Origin: Lewinellaceae bacterium
Lineage (GTDB): Bacteria > Bacteroidota > Bacteroidia > Chitinophagales > Saprospiraceae
NCBI GenBank assembly: GCA_016711435.1
Contig: JADJSY010000003.1
Location: forward strand, 233,956-297,955
Reading direction: 5' to 3'
Length of the DNA: 64,000 bases
Shown here: positions 46,690 to 55,374 of the stretch, piece by piece
Numbering within the stretch: position 1 is the stretch's first letter
Layout: each line of letters starts with the position of its first letter
The notes under the pieces: model-generated
Database searches by the model: none
What the model saw: only the letters and a program-made list of their open reading frames with translations
What the model was told of the DNA's origin: nothing
Position numbers and translations under genes: made by a program

Positions 46690-46808
46690 TGTGTGTTTTT
46701 GTGTTTTGGTGTTTATGTGTTTTTGAGGTGCTTCGCTTTGGGCATTTCAGTATTCCAAGAGTTGGCGGCCCAAAACACGAAAACACCAAAACCCTAAAAC
46801 ACATAAAC
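46690..46808. repeat. Inverted repeat with GTGTTTTGGTGTT arms
   Basis: GTGTTTTTGTGTTTTGGTGT and TTATGTGTTTTTGAGG at the left pair with AACACGAAAACACCAAAACC and AAAACACATAAAC at the right. The interior GCTTCGCTTTGGGC has its partner partly lost (GCGGCCC). Confidence 0.75.
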
Positions 46809-46812
46809 GCCT

Positions 46813-46820
46813 TAACTTTG
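46813..46820 (+). promoter_or_regulatory. Candidate -7 box for the HMG-CoA-lyase-like gene
   Basis: TAACTTTG matches TAnnTTTG and is followed by GCC; transcription would begin about 38 bases before the TTG at 46864. The -33 position falls in the repeat arm and has no TTG. Confidence 0.4.
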
Positions 46821-46863
46821 GCCAATCAAATTTGTTCTGTCATAACACCAAAAGTATTTCAAA

Positions 46864-47754
46864 TTGCCATCCCGAATCGAACAACAACCTGTACCGTCCA
46901 GAGCAACCAAACTGATCGAATGCCCGCGTGATGCGATGCAGGGTATTGACCGTTTTATCGAAACGGATACCAAAGCAGCTTATATCAATCAACTCTTGCG
47001 CGTCGGATTCGATTCGATCGACTTTGGCTCTTTCGTCAGCCCAAAAGCAATTCCACAAATGCGCGACACGGCGGAAGTGCTCGCAAAATTAGACCTTTCC
47101 GGCACTACCACGAAACTTTTAGCCATCGTTGCGAATGAACGCGGCGCATTCGACGCCTGCCGGCACCCGGAAATTCAATATCTGGGTTATCCTTTCAGCA
47201 TCAGTGAGACTTTCCAATTGCGGAATACCAATGCCACCATCGCAGAAAGTGTGGAGCGCACCAAGTCGATCCAGGAACTTTGTGAAAAATACGGCAAACA
47301 ACTCGTGCTATACATCTCTATGGGCTTCGGAAACCCCTATGGCGACCCCTGGAACGTGGAAATTGTACAGCGCTGGGTGGATGTACTGGCTCCTTATGGT
47401 ATCCGTATTTTTTCCTTGTCCGACACCATCGGCTGCTCCAATCCGCAGAATATTTCCTACCTGTTCGGCAACCTCATTGCTGCCTACCCGGACATCGAGT
47501 TCGGAGCGCACCTGCACACACAGCCCCACAACTGGCGGGAAAAAATAGAGGCCGCCTGGCGCAACGGCTGCCGCCGCTACGACGGCGCCCTCCGTGGCTT
47601 TGGCGGCTGCCCGATGGCCAAAGACGAACTCACCGGCAATATGGCAACCGAAAACTTAGTATTCTTTTTCGACGATGTGCAGGCCGACCTGCATCTGGAC
47701 CGCTCGGCATTCGGAAAAGGTATGGCGATGGTAGACGGGGTGTTTCCCCATTAA
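46864..47754 (+). CDS. HMGL-like protein (hydroxymethylglutaryl-CoA lyase family)
   Basis: 296 residues as a TIM barrel. Family elements: LIECPRDAMQGI (Arg-Asp metal/catalytic pair), GFDSIDFGSFVSPKAIPQM, LYISMGFGNPYGDPW, FSLSDTIGCSNPQNI, FGAHLHTQPHNW (HxH metal ligands) and YDGALRGFGGCPMAKDELTG (catalytic Cys region), as in leucine-degradation HMG-CoA lyase. It should cleave HMG-CoA to acetoacetate and acetyl-CoA. The start is uncertain: TTG at 46864, or an unrecognised codon slightly downstream, since no ATG precedes KLIECPRDAM. Its stop directly abuts the heptamer array. Confidence 0.88.
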   Translation: MPSRIEQQPVPSRATKLIECPRDAMQGIDRFIETDTKAAYINQLLRVGFDSIDFGSFVSPKAIPQMRDTAEVLAKLDLSGTTTKLLAIVANERGAFDACRHPEIQYLGYPFSISETFQLRNTNATIAESVERTKSIQELCEKYGKQLVLYISMGFGNPYGDPWNVEIVQRWVDVLAPYGIRIFSLSDTIGCSNPQNISYLFGNLIAAYPDIEFGAHLHTQPHNWREKIEAAWRNGCRRYDGALRGFGGCPMAKDELTGNMATENLVFFFDDVQADLHLDRSAFGKGMAMVDGVFPH

Positions 47755-47986
47755 GAGGAATGAGGAATGAGGAATGAGGAATGAGGAATGAGGAATGAGG
47801 AATGAGGAATGAGGAATGAGGAATGAGGAATGAGGAATGAGGAATGAGGAATGAGGAATGAGGAATGAGGAATGAGGAATGAGGAAAAAAATACTAATTT
47901 ATTGTAAATCAATATTTTAGTACAAAAAATGCCAAAAAAGATTGTGCCGCTCATCCCTCATCCCTTCCCTCATTCCCCATCCCTAC
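47755..47986. repeat. GAGGAAT heptamer tandem array and element family D, copy 2
   Basis: 47755-47886 is about 19 perfect head-to-tail copies of GAGGAAT starting right after the HMGL stop. Then comes the core (TACTAATTTATTG, AATCAATATTTTAGTAC, AAAAAATGCCAAAAAAGATTGTGCCGC in outline) and a short right arm CTCATCCCTCATCCC. The core is the reverse complement of that at 37141-37190. Array length is likely polymorphic. Confidence 0.92.
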
Positions 47987-49668
47987 CTTACAAGCGTCAC
48001 ATCTCCATGAACCGTTTTGGCCGATTCGTTGGGTTTTTTATAGTTGACCACATAGACATAGACATCGACCGGGCAATTATCTCCATTGTATCTTCCATCC
48101 CATTTTTCAGAAGGGTTGCTGGTCTGATAGACCAATTCACCCCAACGATTGTAGACCGACAACTCCATTTGTTCCAGGTTACAAAATGCAACAGGGCCGA
48201 ACACATCATTAATATCGTCTCCATTGGGCGAAAAGGCATTCGGGATATAAACGTTACAGTTACATTGTCCGATCGAAACGCTTCTGCAAACAGTTGAAAC
48301 GGCAGCGCCCGGCTCCTGAAAGGATACACATACTTCATAAATACCCGGACTTGAAAAGGAGTGTATGGGAAATGCCGAAGGACTTGTACCTGTAATGGTA
48401 ATGGTATCATTTACTCCGCTGGCGGGATCGCCAAAATTCCAGAAAAAATAAGGCGAACTGCTTGTACCCAATGCCTGAAAAGCAATATCAGATATGTTGC
48501 AGGTGTCTCCATTGATTTTGATCCCAGTTATACTATCGGTGCTACAATCGCTAACATAAATCCATTGCGGCAATCCATATCCGGTAGTCCCGTTCAGCCC
48601 AGCAAGGACATTTCGCTGAAAACCACTGGAAGCGCCGGACTGATTGGGGAACTGAATGGCATCCAAAGAGGCTGCTGCGATATAAATTTTGTTGTCGGGC
48701 CCCAACTGCAAAGTAGCGGGCTGGTAACCCACGCCGGCATTTTGAGAGATATTAAAGGCTGATGCTTCAATAGCGGCAGCCCCTGTTTGGCTGATGTCAT
48801 ATTGAATGATTCTTTCTATGTTGGAAACATATAGTTTAGTGCCATCGGGCGAAAACTCAACGCCATAAATCAGGCCGTTTGGGAAATTGTAATCCCAAAT
48901 AAGCGGATTAGATACCACACCCGTTGCATTATTGAAATCGAACAACTCCACTGTAGAGTCAAACAGATTCCCCATAGCCAGTTTATTGAACTGCCTGTTG
49001 ATCTTGAAATGCCCTGCGCCATTGCCTTGCGCCCCACCGACGCTGCTCAGAACAGGGGTCGTTTCAATGCCATTTTGTGTAATTTTAAATGCTGCAAAGG
49101 TGTTGCCCGGGTTGTCATGGGTGAGCAGCCAATACCCGCAACTATCGGCAGTGGGTACAACATGTAGTTTTTCAGAAGTTGTATTGAATAACAGTACATT
49201 TTTTTGAGCGGGCAGAATATCGCCCAGTCCGCCGTTCAGCGACATGTCTACCACGCTGTACCGAACGCCATTCCCAGACGACTGCTCGTCTATCGTTGCG
49301 ATATAGTATATGTTTGGTGATAAAGGTTTGGGAATAATGACTGCCGCCGAGGTGGAAGATAATAACAAACTGGTACCTCCAAGCAGGCCCGTTCCATTCG
49401 GCATAGGCTGGTTGTTCGCATTCCAGACGGTAATTCCATCGGTATAAAAAAGCAGTTCGCCCGTCGATCTGTCTGCTATAGATGCGCTGCCTTCGGGTGT
49501 TTGCAATGCACATCCGGCGGGGCTGGTGGGAGGTGTTGTGTTAAAATCTACCGCACCATTCAGTCCAAACCGCCACTGGTTATTCTGGTTTTGTGAAAAC
49601 AGGCTGAAAGAAGCCCATATGAGAAAAAAGGAAATAGAAATCACTGTCTTTTGTGGCAGCATTTGCAT
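47983..49668 (-). CDS. Gliding-motility-associated C-terminal (T9SS type B) secreted protein
   Basis: About 561 residues from ATG 49668 (49662 is an alternative). Signal peptide: VISISFFLIWASFSLFSQ. The body resembles a beta-propeller (GELLFYTDGITVWN, IYYIATIDEQ, GVEFSPDGTKLYVSN, LQLGPDNKIYIAAA), then a PKD-like domain (FFWNFGDPASGVNDTI). The C-terminus is the CHU_C / gliding-motility-associated domain, YIPNAFSPNGDDINDVF to YNRWGELVYQ, KWDGRYNG and VYVYVVNYK, the type B T9SS signal. Presumed surface or secreted protein; ligand unknown. Confidence 0.88.
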   Translation of the reverse strand: MQMLPQKTVISISFFLIWASFSLFSQNQNNQWRFGLNGAVDFNTTPPTSPAGCALQTPEGSASIADRSTGELLFYTDGITVWNANNQPMPNGTGLLGGTSLLLSSTSAAVIIPKPLSPNIYYIATIDEQSSGNGVRYSVVDMSLNGGLGDILPAQKNVLLFNTTSEKLHVVPTADSCGYWLLTHDNPGNTFAAFKITQNGIETTPVLSSVGGAQGNGAGHFKINRQFNKLAMGNLFDSTVELFDFNNATGVVSNPLIWDYNFPNGLIYGVEFSPDGTKLYVSNIERIIQYDISQTGAAAIEASAFNISQNAGVGYQPATLQLGPDNKIYIAAASLDAIQFPNQSGASSGFQRNVLAGLNGTTGYGLPQWIYVSDCSTDSITGIKINGDTCNISDIAFQALGTSSSPYFFWNFGDPASGVNDTITITGTSPSAFPIHSFSSPGIYEVCVSFQEPGAAVSTVCRSVSIGQCNCNVYIPNAFSPNGDDINDVFGPVAFCNLEQMELSVYNRWGELVYQTSNPSEKWDGRYNGDNCPVDVYVYVVNYKKPNESAKTVHGDVTLVR

Positions 49669-49944
49669 AAAAAGGGCGTTTAAAATACAGGTTGTGAGAT
49701 GTTTGCAGCAATACAAAAACAATCAATTTGATTGCTCCGCGACCAGAAGAACAAGCACGATCGTATTGTTGTTTCTGTGAAAATGGCTGAATAAATCCTT
49801 TTGCCAGAATAGGCAAAAAAAGCACCGATGAGTCTGCGCTCGCCCCTGCACAGACCCCTCCAGTGGTGGCCACAGGCTTTACTAAAAGAGCAGCCAAACG
49901 CTACCACCCTGATAACAGATAACCAATAACTGATAACTAAAAAA

Positions 49945-50493
49945 TCAGTGCGGTGAAGATCCCTCATAACCCGTTTCTTCTGCAATCCGTCTGGCGCGTT
50001 CTCGGTACATTTCCGGGTCGTCCGGCGCAAAAGTGCCCAGCCCGTCTACATAGCGGTTGAACATACAGAATGCTGCTGCAATCAGCACGGTATCATGTAT
50101 TTCGAGGTCGGATGCACCCAAATGCCGCGCATGTTCTACCTGTTCAGGGGTGACGAACTTTCCGCCCGATTGTACACTTTCCGCCACGGCCAGCAGCGCT
50201 TTCATTTTTTCGGTAATCGGTGCGGTCAGGTAGTTTTCCTGCACCTGCCGGACGAGTGTTTGTTCTTCCGAAAAATAATACTGAGCCACTGCGCCGTGTA
50301 TATTTTGGCAAAAGAAGCAATCGTTGCGCGAGGAAACAAAAGTAGCGATCAACTCGCGTTCGCCTTTCGTTAATCCTTCGTCAGAGCGCAAAAGCGCTTC
50401 TGCCAAAGCGTTCAGGGGCGCGGCAGTTTCAGGCCGGAAAGCCATGAGTCCCCGGATGCCGGGAAGTTGTTCGGTTAAATGAATATGAGCCAT
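49945..50493 (-). CDS. AhpD-like carboxymuconolactone decarboxylase/peroxidase-related protein
   Basis: 182 residues from ATG 50493; the frame upstream reads through the 50509 palindrome. It carries the AhpD-type redox motif in SSRNDCFFCQNIHGAVAQYY (CxxC followed by H), then LLAVAESVQSGGKFVTPEQV and a second helical repeat ending CMFNRYVDGLGTF. Proteins of this kind (uncharacterised peroxidase-related) reduce peroxides through the cysteine pair. Downstream of and likely co-oriented with the MFS gene, from which it is separated by a strong hairpin. Confidence 0.87.
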   Translation of the reverse strand: MAHIHLTEQLPGIRGLMAFRPETAAPLNALAEALLRSDEGLTKGERELIATFVSSRNDCFFCQNIHGAVAQYYFSEEQTLVRQVQENYLTAPITEKMKALLAVAESVQSGGKFVTPEQVEHARHLGASDLEIHDTVLIAAAFCMFNRYVDGLGTFAPDDPEMYRERARRIAEETGYEGSSPH

Positions 50494-50508
50494 AAATTTT
50501 GGATAAAA

Positions 50509-50582
50509 GGCACACGGATTGGATGGATTGGACACGGATGTGAAAGAAAAAATCCGTGTCCAATCCATCCAATCCGTGTGCC
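50509..50582. repeat. Perfect 31-bp-arm hairpin between MFS and AhpD genes
   Basis: 50509-50539 (GGCACACGGATTGGATGGAT then TGGACACGGAT) is the exact complement of 50552-50582; loop GTGAAAGAAAAA. It fills most of the 94-base gap between the MFS stop and the AhpD-like start. Confidence 0.95.
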
Positions 50583-50587
50583 CTGAG

Positions 50588-51793
50588 TCACATCTTTTTT
50601 TCGGTTTCAGGACTGTAAAACGCCGCTACCATCGCTACCACAAATGCCAGTGCAAAAGTCAGGAGCGCATTGCCGAAGCCGCCGAGTACGTTCACCAGCG
50701 CGCCGACAAAAAACACTGCCGTTGCAGTGAAAAACCGGCAAATATTGAAACAAAAACCTGTTGCGGTCGCCCGGATATTGGCCGGGAACAAGGCCGGAAT
50801 ATAACCCGATAAGGCCCCCTGACTAATCCCGAAAAACATAGCCAGCACGGCCATTTCGGCATAAATGATCGGAGTAAACCGGGAATTGGTCAAAAAAAGC
50901 AGGCCGCAGGCAGCGATCAACCCTGCAAAAGTGAACAGCAGCGTCTTGCGCGAGCCCAATTGTCGCATCAGAAAACCCGAAAAACTGCCGCCCACAATAC
51001 CGCCCATTCCGAGCAGCATCATCGTCAAACCGCGTTCCGATTGTCCGTCCGAAATACCTTCCAGCAATCCCTGCACCCACGTCGGCAACCAGGAGAACAG
51101 TCCCCACAAACCCACCAGGACGGCGCCGTAAATGATGGCGCCCAGCACCAGGTTGCGCCGGTGTTCGGGAGCAAACAGGAGCGACCACAAAGGCCGCTCC
51201 TGCTGATTTTGTTGTTTTGTCTTTTGCCACGCCGCCGATTCGGGCAGGTAAAACCAGGCTATGGCAGCCAGCAACAATGGAATGGCGCCGAGTGAGAACG
51301 TCTGTTGCCAATGCGAAAAACCAGCCGTCATGGCCCCGCTCAAGACGATACCTACGGGAAAAGTGACGGCCAGAAGTCCTAAAACAACAGCCCGGGTTTC
51401 TGCCTTCCAGATTTCAGAGAGGTATACCGTACTAACCAATAATACGCCGCCCACGCCAAAACCCGCCATAAAACGGTAAAAAAGCAGCATGTGCCAGTCC
51501 TGCACCCAAACCACCAGACAAGTAAACAAACCATAAAGTCCCGTCGAAAAGGCCAGTGTTTTCACCCGCCCGATTTTATCGCTGACTACCCCCAGCGCCA
51601 GGCCTCCAAGCATCCAGCCATATAAAAAACCTGCGCTCAGATACGCACCGATATCGGCCAACTCAGATTCCGACACAGCTCCGCCTTGTAGTTCCGAGAC
51701 GACCACCGGCAAATTGGCAGAAAGCAGCATGGATACGGTGCCGCCAAAAAGGTAGCACAGCGCACAAATGGCAAAAGATAAATTTTGTTTCAT
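50588..51793 (-). CDS. MFS transporter
   Basis: 401 residues with about twelve membrane helices in two six-helix halves. The MFS signature between helices 2 and 3 is GVVSDKIGRVKTLAFSTG, and helix 4-5 carries YRFMAGFGVGGVLLVSTVYL with LSEIWKAETRAV. A repeat of the loop motif occurs as GFLMRQLGSRKTLL. It resembles the sugar/aromatic-acid-proton symporter branches; substrate unknown. The stop lies six bases from a perfect palindrome. Confidence 0.92.
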   Translation of the reverse strand: MKQNLSFAICALCYLFGGTVSMLLSANLPVVVSELQGGAVSESELADIGAYLSAGFLYGWMLGGLALGVVSDKIGRVKTLAFSTGLYGLFTCLVVWVQDWHMLLFYRFMAGFGVGGVLLVSTVYLSEIWKAETRAVVLGLLAVTFPVGIVLSGAMTAGFSHWQQTFSLGAIPLLLAAIAWFYLPESAAWQKTKQQNQQERPLWSLLFAPEHRRNLVLGAIIYGAVLVGLWGLFSWLPTWVQGLLEGISDGQSERGLTMMLLGMGGIVGGSFSGFLMRQLGSRKTLLFTFAGLIAACGLLFLTNSRFTPIIYAEMAVLAMFFGISQGALSGYIPALFPANIRATATGFCFNICRFFTATAVFFVGALVNVLGGFGNALLTFALAFVVAMVAAFYSPETEKKM

Positions 51794-51943
51794 TGTTTAT
51801 AGTCCGGTATAGGTTATGTAAAGCCTGGTTTATGAACAGTACGGGCAAACCGATGACAGGAACAAACCCGTCTGGCTTGCCCGTTTTATTCAAACTAACT
51901 AAACTACATTATTTGGTGGTGATAGACTGAGGTGGTGGGGCCT

Positions 51944-51997
51944 GTACCGGCTGCTTTAGCTGCCGATTTCGCATCCGGCAGCTAAAGCAGCCGGTAC
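51944..51997. repeat. Perfect 21-bp-arm palindrome
   Basis: GTACCGGCTGCTTTAGCTGC+C pairs with its exact complement at 51977-51997 around GATTTCGCATCC; outer GGTGG/CCACC add a further layer. It lies 12 bases after the stop of the beta-barrel gene (minus strand) and could terminate it, but no T-run follows. Confidence 0.92.
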
Positions 51998-52009
51998 GAA
52001 CCCACCCTG

Positions 52010-53199
52010 TTATTCGCGATCCATTTTTTTGTGAAACAATTTCCCGATACGGTAGGAATAAGTGAAATTGATCGAGTAATCCGCAAATGCTGCATCGCCT
52101 TGTACATGCACATTTTTGGAAGGATCTGCTGCATTCTGCAAATCCTGGCTCGCGAGATCGGCAGCGCTTTGTATGCGGTTCCGGATAAAATTGAACGGTA
52201 CCAGCAAGCCGAAACTGTGTTTGCCGGCACGTACTGACACGCCGGGTTCAATGGCTACCACGTAACCGGGGCGGCGATAAGCAACCTGGCCGCCAAAAGC
52301 ATCAAAAGCCGGGATACCTTCCCACCTTCCTGCCAGAGAAAAACCCAGGTTTTGGGCTTTCCCGACCGATGCCATCAATCCGCCGCGAACAAAATACTGA
52401 TCCGGGCAGGCATACAGTTCGTAACCTTCCAGACCCGCCTTGGCAGCAGACTTGAAACTGCCGTTGTGTTCTTTCGGGTTGAACAGATAGTAACCGTTGA
52501 CAAAGCCGTACAGGTTTTTGTACACTTGTTTGAAGCCCTGCAACTCTACGGAAATGCCGATACCACCGTCGCCGGGCTGGATAGCCTGGTCCATCATCAC
52601 ATTTTTTATGGTACCGTCGGCTTGCGGCGCATCGTCCGTTTCTGTAAAACTTCCGGTATTCAGTTTCACGCCCAGACCCAGCATCAGATTGCCTTTGTGG
52701 GATGTATTTGGGTCAAAAAGCCAGTAATTGGCGCTCAAACGGACATCGCCCAGACCTTTGCATATACGCTGTACCGGAATGTATCCCTGGGTGTCGTCGT
52801 CGTCCGCAATACCTGCGAGCGTTCGTTGCTTACCCATGGAATAGCAGCATTCAGCTGGATGCGGTCGGTCAGGCCGTAAGAAAAATTGAGGTCAACGGCA
52901 TGTGAGTAAATATTCACCGCATTGCCGCGCTCTTTCCCGTCAGGGCCGATACCGCCGCCGGTCGTCTGGCGCTCGTGTTGTTCTTCCGTGCCTACAAAGT
53001 GGCGCCAGGAATGGAAATAGCGATAGGTGGTACCTACCTGGAAATCCTGTTTGGCGAGGTTGTAAGACATGCCCATATTGGTGGAACACATGGCGCCGTT
53101 ACCGCCCATTTGACGGACAGCCACGCATCCTTGTGCATGCGCCGATGCGGAAGCGGCAATCAAAAAGAGAACAAGCAAGAGAGATTGTAAAAATTTCAT
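52010..53199 (-). CDS. Outer-membrane beta-barrel protein, transporter-like (frameshifted)
   Basis: About 395 residues if joined. Signal peptide LLLVLFLIAASASAHAQ. Alternating strands typical of small outer-membrane barrels: MSYNLAKQDFQVGTTYRYFH, NFSYGLTDRIQLNAAIPWVS, GLGDVRLSANYWLFD, LMLGLGVKLNTGSFTET, YFVRGGLMASVGKAQNLGFS and a closing INFTYSYRIGKLF. It resembles the phenol-degradation-type MetA/transporter family. The first frame ends in VYAKVWAMSV near 52735; the second reads CKGLGDVR at the same place, so one base lost near 52755-52765 splits the gene. Six Cys or Asn-rich loops suggest surface exposure; cargo unknown. Confidence 0.8.
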
Positions 53200-53277
53200 G
53201 TTGAATATGTTTTTAGAGCGCTGTTTTCATTGCTGAAAACCCGCTGCGTTTATGTAATAATAATGGTGAAAAACTGA

Positions 53278-53463
53278 ACCACGAAGGATAGACAAATCCT
53301 GCAAGAGTAGTCGACGCTACGCTTGGTGCACTTTGTGAAATCCCATTATGGCCCTGGTGGTCAAATAAAACCACGAAGCACACAAATGCTGCACAAAGCC
53401 TGCAAGAGTGGTCAACGCTACGCGTAGTGAACTTTATACACACTTATGGCCCTGCTGGTCAAT
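53278..53463 (+). repeat. Two diverged tandem copies of a ~90-base unit
   Basis: Unit 1 (53278-53366) and unit 2 (53369-53463) share AACCACGAAG, CCTGCAAGAGT.GTC, ACGCTACGC, TATGGCCCTG.TGGTCAA in the same order with indels. No ORF. It separates the beta-barrel gene from the hidden gene at 53525. Confidence 0.75.
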
Positions 53464-53524
53464 GAAACCAAGCCACAGCAAAGCACAGAGGTGTACGTTC
53501 AGAAATATTGGAGGTAAGATAGAT

Positions 53525-54072
53525 TTACGCGCAATCAGGCGGGGGCACTACGACCGACAAGAAGCCTGCCGGAAGCAAGAGGCTGTAATGCCAAACAGGT
53601 GTTTTCAGTTCCTTTTCCCAATATCTGTCCTGCCACACTAAAGCAGGAGCAGTCGAGGGTGAAAACACCGTCATAAAATCCTTCGAAGAAGGTGCGTGGT
53701 GGCTGAGTGGTTGCTTATTCGATTGCTCTTCCGATGAAAGGTTGTTCAAAATCGAACTCAAAGCATCAAATTTGTCGCGGGCGCTGATGTTGCGCTGGAG
53801 CGTGAAGTAAAGTGTATCGTTTTCGTATCGCCGCTCCACGACATTATAAAATTCATCCCCGAGTTTGAAACATTTCTGAACCGGGTCGGTCTCTTCAAAG
53901 TTGCCGGTATAAGGCAGTGAGGCGTGTACTTTGATTTCTATTTGTTCATCATTCGCTGTTGCTTTGGCAAAGGCGTTTCCAGTGCCCTGGCATAATGCAG
54001 GGACATGACCAACGGCTCCGATATTTTGTAGAGCAGTACGGCGAGCAACGATATGGTGAATAGTATTCTCAA
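53525..54072 (-). CDS. Unrecognised membrane-anchored protein (frameshifted, TTG start)
   Basis: About 182 residues, assembled by eye. From TTG 54072 the frame reads RILFTISLLAVLLYKISEP, a membrane anchor or signal, then LVMSLHYARALETPLPK. It breaks within CCAAAGCAACAGCG (about 53955-53975) and resumes as NDEQIEIKVHASLPYTGNFE, DPVQKCFKLGDEFYNVVERR, YENDTLYFTLQRNISARDKF, and a tail ending LLPAGFLSVVVPPPDCA. Coding sense across both frames, codon bias and the membrane start support a real gene. I do not recognise a family. A family B repeat abuts the start. Confidence 0.6.
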
Positions 54073-54076
54073 AAAA

Positions 54077-54145
54077 CAGTTATCTGTTATTAATTATTGG
54101 TTATTTATGTTCATAATCAAGCACTTACACAGAATTTAATCTAAA
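54077..54145 (-). repeat. Dispersed repeat family B, copy 3
   Basis: Inverted relative to copies 1 and 2: CAGTTATCTGTTATTAATTA, TTGGTTATTTATG, TCATAATCAAGCACTTACAC, AGAATTTAATCTAAA. Its GATAAC end points at the start codon of the gene ending at 54072. Confidence 0.8.
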
Positions 54146-54212
54146 TAATTTTGCTTGATTTAGTTACAAAATATTGCGCTTTGTGCGGCAAAGAAAACAA
54201 AGTTTCATTTAA

Positions 54213-54557
54213 TTAATGCAATTTTTCCAATAAAATAATGGGGATGCGATCATCTGCCTGCCATTCACTGGCCCAATAGGCAAAATTGTCTGGAAAGGTA
54301 TTGACATCTATTAAATCTACAAAATCAGCAATGTGACTTTCGGCCTCTGATTTCCAAAATGAATAACATCGACTTGCCTCCATCCATTTTAGTCTTAAGC
54401 CTACATCAGCAACCACAAACTCGACGGGAGTCTCTTTCAGTATCTGCCGGATCTGCTCTTTTGACAGATAATGCTTCCGGGTAGCTTGTATCTCTGACGA
54501 ATCGGTCCAAATGACGGTCAGTGGTAAAGTTGTTACGATTCGATGTTTAAGTTCCAT
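54213..54557 (-). CDS. Hypothetical protein next to pentapeptide gene
   Basis: 114 residues, mixed alpha/beta, no signal. Segments: LPLTVIWTDSSEIQATRKHY, LSKEQIRQILKETPVEFVVA, WKSEAESHIADFVDLIDV, and a C-terminal DDRIPIILLEKLH. No family recognised. It lies 13 bases downstream of the pentapeptide gene on the same strand, so the two are probably one transcript and may work together. Confidence 0.65.
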   Translation of the reverse strand: MELKHRIVTTLPLTVIWTDSSEIQATRKHYLSKEQIRQILKETPVEFVVADVGLRLKWMEASRCYSFWKSEAESHIADFVDLIDVNTFPDNFAYWASEWQADDRIPIILLEKLH

Positions 54558-54570
54558 GGTTTTTCTACTT

Positions 54571-55143
54571 TCATTCTACAATGATTTTATATTTATGCAG
54601 CAGCCCGGCAACGTTTTGCATGGAAAACTTCGCCCTGTAAATTTGATTCATCTCCGGATCGATAGAAAAATGTAATGCCGATCTTAAATCCGCGCCATCC
54701 AGTATGGTATTATCAAACACAGCCTCTTGGAGGTCGCAATTCCGGAAAAGCGCATTCGTCAGGTCCGCTTCTACCAATTCCACCTGCTCCATTTTACAGT
54801 CTTCAAAACGGGTGTTTTTTATTTTCAACCGGTAAAAAGATGAAAAGTTAAGCATACAGGATTCAAAGTCGAAAGAGAGCAGAAACGGGTTGCAGTCGTT
54901 GAAATGCAGCCCCAGGAGTTTACAGTTTTTAAATTTGACATCCCTGAATGCCGTGTCTTTTAATGTGGCCATACTCAGGTCGCAGTCAGTGAAAACACAA
55001 TCTGAAAAATCCACTTCCGATAAATCCGTATTGGCAAAAATGCAGTTGGAAAACGTGCAGTTATCATATTCTCCTGTCTCAAAACCTCTTTCGGAGTAAT
55101 TTTCATCTTTAAATTGCTTGCCTTCGATATATACTTTGTCCAT
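54571..55143 (-). CDS. Pentapeptide-repeat protein
   Basis: 190 residues, nearly all made of A(D/N)LxF-type pentapeptides: FSNCIFANTDLSEVDFSDCV, FTDCDLSMATLKDTAFRDVK, FEDCKMEQVELVEADLTNAL, FRNCDLQEAVFDNTILDGAD. These fold into a right-handed quadrilateral helix. Some relatives mimic DNA and protect gyrase, many have no known role. A C-terminal helix (NQIYRAKFSMQNVAGLLHKY) may mediate contacts. Co-oriented with the hypothetical gene 54213-54557. Confidence 0.9.
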   Translation of the reverse strand: MDKVYIEGKQFKDENYSERGFETGEYDNCTFSNCIFANTDLSEVDFSDCVFTDCDLSMATLKDTAFRDVKFKNCKLLGLHFNDCNPFLLSFDFESCMLNFSSFYRLKIKNTRFEDCKMEQVELVEADLTNALFRNCDLQEAVFDNTILDGADLRSALHFSIDPEMNQIYRAKFSMQNVAGLLHKYKIIVE

Positions 55144-55243
55144 TTTGTTGTTTTTTCAAGATCAAGAAAGACGCACAAAACTACGGCGGATTTTGGCCTG
55201 GAAGTATCGAATTTCTATATACTTGTCGGGGTCGCTCGATGCT

Positions 55244-55278
55244 TATTGACGGGGTGACTTGGAGTCACCCCGTCAATA
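55244..55278. repeat. Near-perfect 35-bp palindrome
   Basis: TATTGACGGGGTGACT pairs with AGTCACCCCGTCAATA around TGG. It lies in the divergent gap between the pentapeptide gene and DUF3109, a position suitable for an operator or a transcription hairpin; a decayed single arm is near 11973. Confidence 0.85.
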
Positions 55279-55374
55279 TACCGCAATGCCAATTTGAAAT
55301 GCACCTGGCCAATTCCCACATTTTTACCGACCTTTACATCTTCTCCGTTCAAGCGGCTTCAACAACGCAACACC

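Noticed and set aside
47755..47886. CRISPR-like repeat array
   Set aside because: Repeats are seven bases, contiguous, without spacers, and no cas genes are present.
47751..47954. Minus-strand frame encoding repeated FLIPHSS units
   Set aside because: It is the translation of the GAGGAAT heptamer array (a 7-base repeat read over 21 bases) and has no other support.
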